Origin: Actinomycetota bacterium
GTDB lineage: Bacteria > Actinomycetota > Actinomycetes > Actinomycetales > Microbacteriaceae
NCBI GenBank assembly: GCA_020160915.1
Contig: JAIUPK010000001.1
Span: forward strand, 589,645-653,644
Reading direction: 5' to 3'
DNA: 64,000 nucleotides
The notes under the pieces were generated by a model. It was not told the origin of the DNA, searched no databases, and saw nothing but the letters and a program-made list of their open reading frames with translations. This document shows, piece by piece, positions 1 to 9,193 of the stretch. The position numbers were made by a program, and so were the translations under genes. Positions within the stretch are counted from its first letter, which is position 1. The number at the start of each line of letters is the position of its first letter.

Positions 1-45
1 ACTAGCCGCAGCCCCCGTCACGGCACTTCTCGAAAAACACGATCG

Positions 46-492
46 CTACCAGGCGATGAGTTTCTCCGGCCGCAACTGGATGACGCTCGAGTACTTCGCC
101 GCCATGGTCTCGAGGGTGAGGCTGATGCCGGCGAGACCGCCGCGGTACTTGGCCTCGTAGATCGCCCCGATCTCGTCGATCCACTCGGTCGCCGGGCGAT
201 CCGAGATCGTGGCCCGGCCCTGCAGCACCGTGAGGTGTTCGCCGTCGGTGCCGGCCTCGAGATGCACGAGGGCGTGATCGCTGGCGCGCAGGTTGCGCAC
301 CTTCGCGGTCGCGGGCTCGCTGAGCACGAGCACACTGTCGTCGTGCACGATGAACCACACCGGCACGGCATGCGGAAAGCCGTCGCGACCGATCGTCGTG
401 AACCACGCGATGCGTTCCTCGCCGAGGCGAGCAAGGGCACGCGCGTGCACCTCGTTGGTGGGGTCGAGTAGAGAGAGGGATGCTGCGGGCAT
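46..492 (-). CDS. PPOX-class F420/FMN-dependent enzyme, Rv3369-like
   Basis: The 148-residue protein has the split beta-barrel fold of the pyridoxamine 5'-phosphate oxidase superfamily. It shows the typical N-terminal run in which a strand (WFTTIGRDGFPHAVPVWF) is followed by a second one (SVLVLSEP) and by KVRNLRASDHALVHL. This pattern matches the actinobacterial Rv3369 group, which binds F420 or a flavin; the substrate is unknown. I placed the start at the ATG at 492. Upstream in-frame starts at 510 (ATG) and 516 (GTG) are also possible. It is divergent from the PadR regulator gene, with about 100 bp between them, so the two may share control. The fold is secure; the cofactor is inferred from the family. 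Confidence 0.8.
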   Translation of the reverse strand: MPAASLSLLDPTNEVHARALARLGEERIAWFTTIGRDGFPHAVPVWFIVHDDSVLVLSEPATAKVRNLRASDHALVHLEAGTDGEHLTVLQGRATISDRPATEWIDEIGAIYEAKYRGGLAGISLTLETMAAKYSSVIQLRPEKLIAW

Positions 493-537
493 GAGTCCAG
501 TCTCGCCCATTCCCACGGCGTCCGGCAGGGGTCGCTC

Positions 538-561
538 AGCGATGTATCGTTAACTATCGCT
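538..561. promoter_or_regulatory. Candidate PadR operator
   Basis: Between the divergent genes lies AGCGAT - 12 bp - ATCGCT, with an internal direct repeat TATCG-TTAAC-TATCG. PadR proteins usually repress their own promoter through short dyads like this. The link to the PadR protein encoded from 617 is inference. Confidence 0.4.
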
Positions 562-616
562 GACAGTCGCCGGCGATCGCGGAGCATCCGCCACCTCAGT
601 CCAGAAAGGACACATC

Positions 617-1138
617 ATGCGCACATCATCTTCTGCGGGATTCGACCTGTGGGAGGCCGTCGACGGTCTCCGTGAGGCGTTCGCCCCCCGGGTCTCGGGA
701 CGCATGGGACGCGGCGACATCCGCACCGCCATCCTCGTCGCCCTCACCGAGGAGCCGATGCACGGCTACCAGATCATCCAGTCGATCGAGAAGAGCACGC
801 GCGGTGCGTGGAAGCCCAGCCCCGGTTCGATCTACCCGACGCTGCAGCTGCTCGCCGACGAGGGACTCGTCACCTCCGAGCAGGTGGGCGAGCGCAAGGT
901 CTACTCGCTGACCGACGCGGGCAAGGAGGCCGCGGCCGAGTTCTCCAGCGGCCCCGAGCCGTGGGAGCCGCGCCGCTCGTGGCGTACCGAGCACAACGTC
1001 GCGGTACCGAAAGCGGGTGCGAAGCTCGCACAGGCCATCGCGCAGGTTGCTCAGGGCACCCCGGAGCAGACCGAGCGTGCGGTCGAGGTCATCGACGAGG
1101 CGCGTCGCAAGATCTACGCGATCCTCGCCGAGGACTGA
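617..1138 (+). CDS. PadR family transcriptional regulator
   Basis: The 173-residue protein carries a PadR winged helix at about residues 35-105: ILVALTEEPMHGYQII, then the recognition part PSPGSIYPTLQLLADEGLV and the wing GERKVYSLTDAGKE. An alpha-helical C-terminal dimerisation segment follows (about 125-173). It is preceded by a good ribosome-binding site (CAGAAAGGA) at 600-610. The stop codon is 4 bp before the start of the UbiB-like kinase gene, so the two are probably cotranscribed. The effector is unknown. PadR proteins commonly repress drug or phenolic-stress genes, but nothing in the neighbourhood proves a target beyond possible autoregulation. Confidence 0.88.
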   Translation: MRTSSSAGFDLWEAVDGLREAFAPRVSGRMGRGDIRTAILVALTEEPMHGYQIIQSIEKSTRGAWKPSPGSIYPTLQLLADEGLVTSEQVGERKVYSLTDAGKEAAAEFSSGPEPWEPRRSWRTEHNVAVPKAGAKLAQAIAQVAQGTPEQTERAVEVIDEARRKIYAILAED

Positions 1139-1142
1139 GGGG

Positions 1143-2839
<1,697 letters not shown>

Positions 2840-2843
<4 letters not shown>

Positions 2844-3670
2844 GAAGGGCAAGGGCCAACGTGCCGGCTCGGGCCGCCGCGGCCGTCGGCCTCGCCTTCG
2901 CGCTGATGCTCACCGGGTGCACCTCGCCTCCCAGTGCCCCCGACCCGGCGCCCGATGGCGCGCCGTTCCCCGTCGATGCCACGGCCGACTACCAGCTGGG
3001 CGGCGCCTATCCTCCCCCGGCCGGCGTGACGCTCGTGGCCCGCGACAGTACCGAGGAGCCCCTCGCCGGTGCGTACTCGATCTGCTACATCAACGGCTTC
3101 CAGACTCAACCGGGCGACCAATGGCCCGACGACCTCGTGCTGCACGACGGGCAGCAGAGACTCGTAGACCCGAATTGGCCGGATGAGAACGTGATCGACA
3201 TCTCGACCGCCGAGAAGCGCGCTGCCGCGGCATCCCGAATCGAGCAGGCGATCGCGACCTGCGCGGCCTCGGGCTTCGATGCGGTCGAGCTCGACAATCT
3301 CGACTCGTACACCCGTTCAGACGACCACCTGACGCTCGACGACGCGATCGCGTTCGCGAGCCTGCTGGTTGACCGGGCGCACGAACTCGGCCTGTCGGCG
3401 GGACAGAAGAACACCTCGGAGCTCGGCCGGGTCGGGCCGGACACGATCGGTTTCGACTTCGCGGTCGTCGAGGAGTGCGATCAGTTCGAGGAGTGCGGAG
3501 CGTACACAGACGTCTACGGCGGGCGAGTGATCGACATCGAGTACACGGACGCGCTGCGGCGACCGTTCGTCGAGGTCTGCGCGGATGCCGCGACCCCGCC
3601 GATCACGATCCTGCGCGATCGCGGACTCGCGCCGCAGGGCGACCCCGCGCACCACTACGAGAGCTGCTGA
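2840..3670 (+). CDS. GH114-type (endo-alpha-1,4-polygalactosaminidase-like) lipoprotein
   Basis: The start is a GTG whose GTGA overlaps the stop of the kinase gene, giving a 276-residue protein. It begins with a lipoprotein signal peptide ending in LMLTGC, so the mature protein would be lipid-anchored outside the membrane. The rest matches the GH114/TM1410-like TIM barrel: YSICYINGFQTQPG near the start, an acidic strand motif FDAVELDNLDSY, then AGQKNTSEL and FDFAVVEECDQFEECGAY. GH114 enzymes cut alpha-1,4-linked galactosamine polymers; many actinobacterial members are uncharacterised, so the substrate here is only inferred. Translational coupling to the UbiB-like gene is unusual, and its meaning is unknown. 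Confidence 0.8.
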
Positions 3671-3719
3671 GACCGGCGGTCACCTCGAACAGTCGCGAGC
3701 CGACTAACCTCGGGCGCCA

Positions 3720-4376
3720 CTAGCCCGTCGCGGAGATGAGAGTGGATGCGGCTTCGAGCCGATCGACGATGAGCTCGACCTCCACGGGTCGCGTCGCGTA
3801 GAGCACGGCGATCGACGCCGCACGGCCCGACCGCAGCGGCACAGCGATCGCGGACAGACCGGTGATGACCTCGTCGTGGCTCAGTTCGTAGCGTGCCGGC
3901 GGGTGGTGTGCCGGATCCACGATGGACTGGATCACCCGTCCAGGTGATCCACGCCCGATGGGGTGCCGTCGACCCGGTCGTTGCGCGACGAAGGTGGCCG
4001 CATTCCGAGGTTCGACGCTCAGTAGTGTTACCGCCTCCTCGCCATCGAAGACCACGAGGAACGCCGTCATCTGGAGGTCATCGGCAACTCGCTGCAGTTC
4101 GGGCAATGCCGCGGCCTGAAGGTCACGGGACACGCTCTGACCGAAGGCCGCCAGGCGCACGCCGAGAGTGAGGTCGCCGCTCAGGCTTCGTTGCACGAAG
4201 CGGTGGCGCTCCAGCGTGCGCACGAGCCTGTACGCCGCCGACCGGTTGACTCCGAGCGCGGCGGCGAGGTCGTTGATGGTCAGCGGTATGCGGCTCTCGC
4301 CGATGAGCGCGAGCGCGGCGAGGCCGCGCGATAGCGTCTGCGATCCGGCGTCGGCCGCACGCTCGTGCTTCTCCAC
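3720..4376 (-). CDS. IclR family transcriptional regulator
   Basis: The 218-residue protein has an N-terminal winged helix (about 14-75: SRGLAALALIGESRIPLTINDLAAALGVNRSAAYRLVRTL) and an IclR effector domain (about 85-215) containing GRGSPGRV and ITGLSAIAVPLR. The start is a GTG behind AAGGA. It is divergently transcribed from an aromatic-ring monooxygenase gene, the usual arrangement for IclR-type control of aromatic catabolism. A perfect palindrome lies in the shared intergenic region. The effector domain is somewhat short compared with the usual 250-260 residue proteins, but the reading frame is intact. The ligand is probably the aromatic substrate, by inference from context. Confidence 0.88.
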   Translation of the reverse strand: MEKHERAADAGSQTLSRGLAALALIGESRIPLTINDLAAALGVNRSAAYRLVRTLERHRFVQRSLSGDLTLGVRLAAFGQSVSRDLQAAALPELQRVADDLQMTAFLVVFDGEEAVTLLSVEPRNAATFVAQRPGRRHPIGRGSPGRVIQSIVDPAHHPPARYELSHDEVITGLSAIAVPLRSGRAASIAVLYATRPVEVELIVDRLEAASTLISATG

Positions 4377-4448
4377 GCACCTATCCTTCCTTGACGCTTC
4401 CCTCGCGAGTCGACATGACCTACAGTGAAAGCCGTTATTTGACCATTG

Positions 4449-4465
4449 TATTCACATAGTGAACA
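4449..4465. promoter_or_regulatory. Probable IclR operator
   Basis: TTCAC-ATA-GTGAA (4451-4463) is a perfect inverted repeat, about 75 bp from the iclR start and 54 bp from the monooxygenase start. A TTGACC hexamer lies at 4439. IclR proteins bind palindromes of this size and spacing. Binding itself is inference. Confidence 0.55.
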
Positions 4466-4516
4466 TGGATGCTTGGGTCAGTCAACAAGGCTGTTGATCA
4501 GTGAGGAAGACCAGAG

Positions 4517-6475
4517 ATGCAGATCCACCTTCGCGGTTACGAGGCCACCGATCCGCGGATCAAGCCCGCCGCGGGCTTCGGCATCGACCGACCCGCCGAG
4601 CTCCCCGACGAGATGGATGTTCTCATCGTCGGCACCGGGCCCGCGGCAGTTGTCGTCGCCGCGCAGCTGTCGAGGTTCCCCTCCATCAACGTGCGCGCGA
4701 TAGAACAGCGCGCGGGACGCCTCGAAGTGGGACAGGCCGACGGCATCCAAGCCCGATCGGTGGAGACCTTCCAGGCGTTCGGGTTCGCCACCGAAGTCGT
4801 CGACGAGGCCTACCGCAACGTCGAGATGTGCTTCTGGAAGCCCGACCCCGCCGATCCCAGCGTGATCGTTCGTGCCTCACGCGCCGCGGATGACGCGACA
4901 GGGATGAGCGAGTTTCCGCACATCTACGTCAACCAGTCCCGAATACTCGACTACTTCCTGCGGGATGCGGCCCGCGCGCCCGGCCGCCTCGTGCCGGACT
5001 ACGGAATCGAGTTCGTCGATTGCACCATCGACACCGAGGCCGAGTACCCGGTCTCCGCGCAAGTCCGCTACGTCGCCGGAGATCGAGAAGGCGAAATCCG
5101 CACCGTCCGCGCGAAGTACCTCGTGGGTGGTGACGGAGCCCGCAGCCGTGTGCGCACCGCGCTCGGTCACCGCCTGCACGGAGAGGCCTCCATGCACGCC
5201 TGGGGTGTGATGGACATCCTCGCGAACACCGACTTTCCCGACATCCAGGTCAAGTGCTCGATCCAGTCGCACGAGGCGGGGAACATCCTCACGATTCCGA
5301 GGGAAGGCGGATACCTCGTTCGCGTCTATGTCGACCTCGGCGAGGTGGGCGAGGACGACGATGGTGCCATACGGGCGACCCCGATCGAGGCGATCATCGC
5401 GAAAGCGAACCGCATCATCCACCCATACTCGCTCGACGTGCGGGCGGTGACCTGGTGGTCGGTCTACGAGGTCGCACACCGCATCACGGATGGCTTCGAT
5501 GATGTTCCGCCCGAACTCGTCGGCACACGCCAGCCGCGCGCGTTCATCATGGGCGATGCCTGCCACACCCACTCGGCCAAGGCAGGCCAGGGGATGAACG
5601 TGTCGATCCAGGATGGCTTCAATCTCGCGTGGAAGCTGGCCTCCGTGCTGGAGCACCGGGCGCCGGAGTCTCTGCTGGCCACCTATGCCAGCGAGCGCAA
5701 GGTCGTCGCTCAGAACCTCATCGACTTCGACAAGGAGTGGTCGGGACTCCTCGCGCTGCCGGTCGACTCCTGGGAGGATCCCGCGGGGCTCGAGCAGTGG
5801 TACACCTCGACCCTGGAGTTCCCGGCTGGCTTCATGACCCAGTACACGCCGTCCATGATCACTCTCGGCTCCGAGCACCAGGGTCTGGCGCCGGGATTCC
5901 CCGTCGGCAAGCGATTCAAGTCCGCCGAGGTGATCCGCCGGGCCGACAACCGGTGGCACCACCTCGGCCACTTCCACGAGGCCGATGGCCGGTGGCGTGT
6001 CTACGTGTTCGCCGATGCCGCGGCTCCCGCGCGCACCGCAACTCCGACCGCCGACTTCGCCCAGTGGTGGTCGCGCGACGCCGCATCTCCTCGCGTACGG
6101 TACACGCCGGCGGGTGGTGACGACGACGCCATCTTCGACACGAAAGTGATCTACCAGCAGGACTACACCCTCGTCGAGCCCGGGGATGTCCCGGATGCTT
6201 TCATGCCGACAAAGGTGCCCTACGGGCTTATCGACATCAACCAGGTCTTCGCCTCGGGACATGGCCGGGACATCTTCCGCGACCGCGAGATCAGCGCATC
6301 GGGCGCAATAGTCATCGTGCGGCCAGACCAGTACGTGGCCGCCGTGCTGCCGCTCGACGAGCGCGAGCAGCTCACCGAGTTCTTCGCAGGACACATGCTC
6401 GCTCCGGCGAATCCTTCGGCAGCGCCTGCTCGGCGCTCCGACGGGATGACCGTCGCGGAGAAGACCCCCTTGTAG
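4517..6475 (+). CDS. FAD-dependent aromatic hydroxylase, phenol 2-/3-hydroxybenzoate 4-monooxygenase family
   Basis: The 652-residue protein is a class A flavoprotein monooxygenase. The Rossmann motif VGTGPAA is at about 38-44, the DG motif is in GGDGARSR (near 210), and the second FAD motif is GDACHTHSAKAGQGMN (near 345), followed by QDGFNLAWKLA. A C-terminal thioredoxin-like domain (about 470-640) contains DINQVF and VVRPDQYVAAVLPL. This size and domain order match phenol hydroxylase and MobA (3-hydroxybenzoate 4-monooxygenase), which use NAD(P)H and O2 to hydroxylate a phenolic ring in the cytoplasm. GAGGAAG precedes the ATG. No ring-cleavage genes are nearby, so the substrate and later steps cannot be read from this window. 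Probably controlled by the divergent IclR protein. Confidence 0.85.
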   Translation: MQIHLRGYEATDPRIKPAAGFGIDRPAELPDEMDVLIVGTGPAAVVVAAQLSRFPSINVRAIEQRAGRLEVGQADGIQARSVETFQAFGFATEVVDEAYRNVEMCFWKPDPADPSVIVRASRAADDATGMSEFPHIYVNQSRILDYFLRDAARAPGRLVPDYGIEFVDCTIDTEAEYPVSAQVRYVAGDREGEIRTVRAKYLVGGDGARSRVRTALGHRLHGEASMHAWGVMDILANTDFPDIQVKCSIQSHEAGNILTIPREGGYLVRVYVDLGEVGEDDDGAIRATPIEAIIAKANRIIHPYSLDVRAVTWWSVYEVAHRITDGFDDVPPELVGTRQPRAFIMGDACHTHSAKAGQGMNVSIQDGFNLAWKLASVLEHRAPESLLATYASERKVVAQNLIDFDKEWSGLLALPVDSWEDPAGLEQWYTSTLEFPAGFMTQYTPSMITLGSEHQGLAPGFPVGKRFKSAEVIRRADNRWHHLGHFHEADGRWRVYVFADAAAPARTATPTADFAQWWSRDAASPRVRYTPAGGDDDAIFDTKVIYQQDYTLVEPGDVPDAFMPTKVPYGLIDINQVFASGHGRDIFRDREISASGAIVIVRPDQYVAAVLPLDEREQLTEFFAGHMLAPANPSAAPARRSDGMTVAEKTPL

Positions 6476-6620
6476 CCGTACGCAATTCGACATCTGGTCG
6501 TTCGGTCGTGATCTGTGTCCGATCGTCGGTGCCGGAGCGGTCTGGGTTGCCGCGGGACCTATGGCACTGGGCATCCCCAACGAATAGCGGTGCACTGAGA
6601 TCGACCCAAAGGAGCTCGAC

Positions 6621-7424
6621 ATGGCACGCACACTCCGCACGGCCGACGAGAACATCCGCCGACTTCGTCCCTACAACCTTGTTGCCGGATCCCTGCATCT
6701 CGTGCAGGCGGTCGTGTTCGCCGTCATCCTCACGAGGCTGACCACGCAGGTGACGTTCGGAGTCACGGCTGACTACCTCGCCGGGGCGCCGGGGTTCCCG
6801 ATTCCGCCGGAGCGCGTTGAGTTGTTCGCCGTCAACGTCGGCGCTGGCGTGGTCGCCTTCTTGGCGCTCTCAGCACTGTTCCACTTCCTCATCTCATCCC
6901 CGGCGTTCTTCGGCCGGTACTCCGCTGGCCTGAGGCAGCAGCACAACTACTTCCGGTGGGTCGAGTACGCGCTCAGCTCGTCGATCATGATCTGGCTGAT
7001 CGCCCAGACCACCGGCATCACGGATGTCGCGGCCCTGTTCGCCATCTTCGCCGCCAACGCCGCGATGATCGGATTCGGCGCCCTTCAGGAGAAGTACGAG
7101 CGGCCGGGCAGCGGCAATTTCCTGCCCTTCATCATGGGATCGATGGTCGGCGTCGTGCCGTGGATCGTCATCCTCATCTACTTCTTCTCGCCCGGCTCGA
7201 CGAGCACGGTCGAGCCGCCAGCGTTCGTCTACGGCATCATCATCTCGCTGTTTGTCTTCTTCAACACGTTCGCGATCAACCAGGTGCTGCAGTATCGCCA
7301 GGTCGGGCCGTGGCGCGACTACCTGTTCGGCGAGCGCGTCTACATCACCCTGAGTCTGGTCGCGAAGACGGCGCTGGCGTGGCAGGTATTCGCTGGGGCG
7401 ATCATCCCGGCGTTCACCAGCTGA
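6621..7424 (+). CDS. Heliorhodopsin
   Basis: This 267-residue seven-helix protein has the signature residues of heliorhodopsins. Helix C carries RWVEYALSSSIMIW, with the counterion glutamate E115. Helix G carries YITLSLVAKTALAWQ, with the retinal Schiff-base lysine K249. The two conserved histidines are at H26 (SLHLVQ) and H88 (ALFHFL). The helix F stretch YGIIISLFVFFNTFAIN and the DYLFGE loop are also typical. Heliorhodopsins are light sensors with inverted topology (N-terminus in the cytoplasm) and no proven general function. AAAGGAG precedes the ATG. It lies 145 bp after the monooxygenase gene. No retinal or carotenoid synthesis genes are present in the window. Family assignment is strong. 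Confidence 0.95.
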   Translation: MARTLRTADENIRRLRPYNLVAGSLHLVQAVVFAVILTRLTTQVTFGVTADYLAGAPGFPIPPERVELFAVNVGAGVVAFLALSALFHFLISSPAFFGRYSAGLRQQHNYFRWVEYALSSSIMIWLIAQTTGITDVAALFAIFAANAAMIGFGALQEKYERPGSGNFLPFIMGSMVGVVPWIVILIYFFSPGSTSTVEPPAFVYGIIISLFVFFNTFAINQVLQYRQVGPWRDYLFGERVYITLSLVAKTALAWQVFAGAIIPAFTS

Positions 7425-7549
7425 GGCGTGAGGCGGCGGAATCGCCTCCACTTCCACAGGCATGGCGCCAGAGCGGCGCTTGACTGTGCGGTGGGGCCCT
7501 GATTGGATTCAGTGAATTGTTAGCGAATCTGTTTCAGGAAAGGCTCGCC

Positions 7550-8494
7550 GTGGTCGGCTACTTGAAGTCGCACAGTCCGCGATTCGACAAGAAGGCTTCA
7601 GAGCTGTTGATGAGTTCTGAGCTCAAAGTGAGTTTGGAGTCGAATACCCTGACGGCGTCGGGCAAGTGCCCGCGTTGTTCCCACGAGTTTCAGTATGTGG
7701 GTAGCACCGAAGTGACAACTGTCGATGCCCCTGCCGTCGCCGGCGCGATGGCGGGAGCGACACCACCATCCCAACGACTCGTCGTCGTTACGTGCCAGTG
7801 CACTGATGATCATGTTGGTCGGGCCGATGACCTTCTCGGATGTGGAGTCTCGTTCGTGGTGGACCTTCACACGAACGCGGTGCCGGATCCGATCAAAGCC
7901 GCGCGGGCTCTTGACGATCAGGCCCAGCTCGATCAGCTGACCACAGACCCGAGTGCCGCGATTCAGGGTTCCGCTAAGGCATGGAGCGCAGGCCTTTCGG
8001 CGTTGCTCACGCTGGTGGTGGCAGGCATCTGGGTCGGCGGCCAGAGCGCGGCAAGCAAGGTCGATCCTGCGTCACTAGCCCTCATCGTGCTGCTGGCGGG
8101 CATCGCTGTGGTGCTCCACATCATCGCGCTCATCCTGCTGCTCGTCGTCTCGAGTGGTATCCCGCAGACACTGTCGACCACCAAGCTGCGTCGATCCGAC
8201 GGATCGGTGCGCAACTACCGCGAAGCGGTTCGCAAGCGCCACGCCACGATGATCAGAAGCGCTGCCGTGTTGGGGATTGTGGGCCTGGTTCCGATGCTGA
8301 TCGCTCTGGGCCTGTGGATCCTGGCGCCGGCCCCGGAGCCGAAGGTCAGCGTCGACATCAAGGACAAGCCCGCCGCGTGTGGGGAAATCACGACGGTGTC
8401 CGATTCGTCGATAACGGTGGCGTCCGGCGGCAAGGAGACGTCCATTCCCCTGTCAGACATAGTCGAGATCTCGGCCGTCAGCGAGTGCGGATGA
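7550..8494 (+). CDS. Zinc-ribbon membrane protein of unknown function
   Basis: No family is recognised. From the GTG at 7550, which is preceded by AGGAAAGG at good spacing, the protein is 314 residues. The N-terminal part carries a CPRC pair and then CQC and a further cysteine (LLGCGVSF), suggesting a zinc ribbon. The middle and C-terminal parts contain two long hydrophobic stretches (about 150-205, reading [13 protein letters not shown] and [25 protein letters not shown]) and a third at about 250-270 ([21 protein letters not shown]). These are followed by a short extracytoplasmic domain with two cysteines. Alternative starts are a TTG at 7517 and an ATG at 7610. It stands alone between the heliorhodopsin and DUF2200 genes; a link to either is unproven. 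Confidence 0.7.
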   Translation: MVGYLKSHSPRFDKKASELLMSSELKVSLESNTLTASGKCPRCSHEFQYVGSTEVTTVDAPAVAGAMAGATPPSQRLVVVTCQCTDDHVGRADDLLGCGVSFVVDLHTNAVPDPIKAARALDDQAQLDQLTTDPSAAIQGSAKAWSAGLSALLTLVVAGIWVGGQSAASKVDPASLALIVLLAGIAVVLHIIALILLLVVSSGIPQTLSTTKLRRSDGSVRNYREAVRKRHATMIRSAAVLGIVGLVPMLIALGLWILAPAPEPKVSVDIKDKPAACGEITTVSDSSITVASGGKETSIPLSDIVEISAVSECG

Positions 8495-8517
8495 ACCGCG
8501 GCGTCGCTCGACCCGCC

Positions 8518-8523
8518 TACCCT
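8518..8523 (+). promoter_or_regulatory. -10 element for a leaderless transcript
   Basis: TACCCT ends 8 nt before the ATG of the DUF2200 gene, and no ribosome-binding site lies between them. A transcript starting at or near the A of the ATG is inferred. Confidence 0.45.
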
Positions 8524-8531
8524 TGGGTGTC

Positions 8532-8876
8532 ATGACGAGGATCTTCGGCACCCCGTTCGCCGCGGTCTACCCGCTGTACGTGGCCAAGCTGGAGAAGAAG
8601 AACCGCACGCGGGCCGAACTCGACCAGGCGATCGAGTGGCTCACCGGCTTCGACGAGCCGACCCTGAAGCGTCTAATAGATGAGGGCGCGACATTCGAGC
8701 AGTTCTTCGCCGCCGCACATCTGAACCCCAACACGACCCTCATCACCGGTGTCGTGTGCGGTGTGCGCGTCGAGGAGATCGAGGATCCGCTGATGCAGAA
8801 GATCCGGTACCTCGACAAGCTCGTCGATGAGCTCGCCAAGGGCAAGGCGATAGAGAAGGTGCTGCGCGCGCCCTAG
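8532..8876 (+). CDS. DUF2200 domain-containing protein
   Basis: The 114-residue soluble protein matches DUF2200 along its whole length: [46 protein letters not shown] and [34 protein letters not shown]. The function of the family is unknown. I chose the ATG at 8532 because the core motif starts just after it and a TACCCT hexamer sits at leaderless-promoter distance. It is the last chromosomal-type gene before the accessory segment that carries fic. Confidence 0.85.
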   Translation: MTRIFGTPFAAVYPLYVAKLEKKNRTRAELDQAIEWLTGFDEPTLKRLIDEGATFEQFFAAAHLNPNTTLITGVVCGVRVEEIEDPLMQKIRYLDKLVDELAKGKAIEKVLRAP

Positions 8877-8945
8877 CGACGCCTGCCGTCAGGGCAGCAG
8901 GGAATCCGTCGCCGCGGCGAAGATACGAGTGTGATCAGCTGGGTT

Positions 8946-8966
8946 CTGGAGGGACTCGACGCCCCA
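8946..8966. other. tRNA-Arg-derived attachment-like site, copy 1
   Basis: The 21 bp at 8946-8966 are identical to 10510-10530. They share their first 14 bp with the 3' end of tRNA-Arg(CCT) as read on the plus strand (GGAGGGACTCGA core). Together with copy 2 they flank the fic gene as direct repeats, as expected for att sites of an integrated element. Confidence 0.55.
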
Positions 8967-9003
8967 TATCCGCACCTGCGATGGTGCGGGTGAGGGCCCA
9001 GAT

Positions 9004-9026
9004 CCCAGTGTTTTGCTGGGTTTTTT
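9004..9026 (+). terminator. Intrinsic terminator
   Basis: CCCAG - TGTTTTG - CTGGG is followed directly by six T residues (9021-9026). It could end transcription from the DUF2200 side, or be the tail of a lost gene. Confidence 0.6.
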
Positions 9027-9068
9027 GACTGCTCGACGTCACTGTGATCAGGTGGGTTCCGACTCAAG

Positions 9069-9088
9069 TGCAGTCAAAATGCAGTCAA
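9069..9088. repeat. Helically phased short direct repeats
   Basis: TGCAGTCAA occurs at 9069-9077 and 9080-9088, exactly 11 bp apart, or one DNA turn. Tyrosine integrase arm sites look like this. A remnant of such a site next to the att-like copy is possible but unproven. Confidence 0.35.
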
Positions 9089-9118
9089 CAACGGTCAAGG
9101 CAACGTGCTAGTTGCCGA

Positions 9119-9160
9119 TGCCCTTATTTACACTTACCCTGTTAAGTGTAAATAAGGGCA
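9119..9160 (+). promoter_or_regulatory. Perfect 18-bp inverted repeat, probable fic operator/promoter
   Basis: TGCCCTTATTTACACTTA (9119-9136) is repeated in perfect inversion at 9143-9160 around CCCTGT. It is AT-rich and lies 33 bp before the fic start. TTTACA at 9128 and TAAATA at 9149 could be the promoter hexamers, so a protein bound here would block transcription. The C-terminal winged helix of the Fic protein is the obvious candidate ligand (inference). Confidence 0.65.
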
Positions 9161-9193
9161 CGAAGCAATCCCACTTAGGAAGCGAGTGACGAC

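Larger units (their letters stand above)
8930..9059. repeat. Direct repeat pair around a terminator
   Basis: A 17-bp sequence beginning TGTGATCAG and ending TGGGTTC occurs at 8930-8946 and again at 9043-9059 with one mismatch. The pair brackets a terminator-like hairpin and the first tRNA-like site. It may mark an old insertion boundary. Confidence 0.5.

Noticed and set aside
4877-6655. Long open frame antisense to the monooxygenase and heliorhodopsin start
   Set aside because: It overlaps a clear enzyme gene and carries no recognisable domain.
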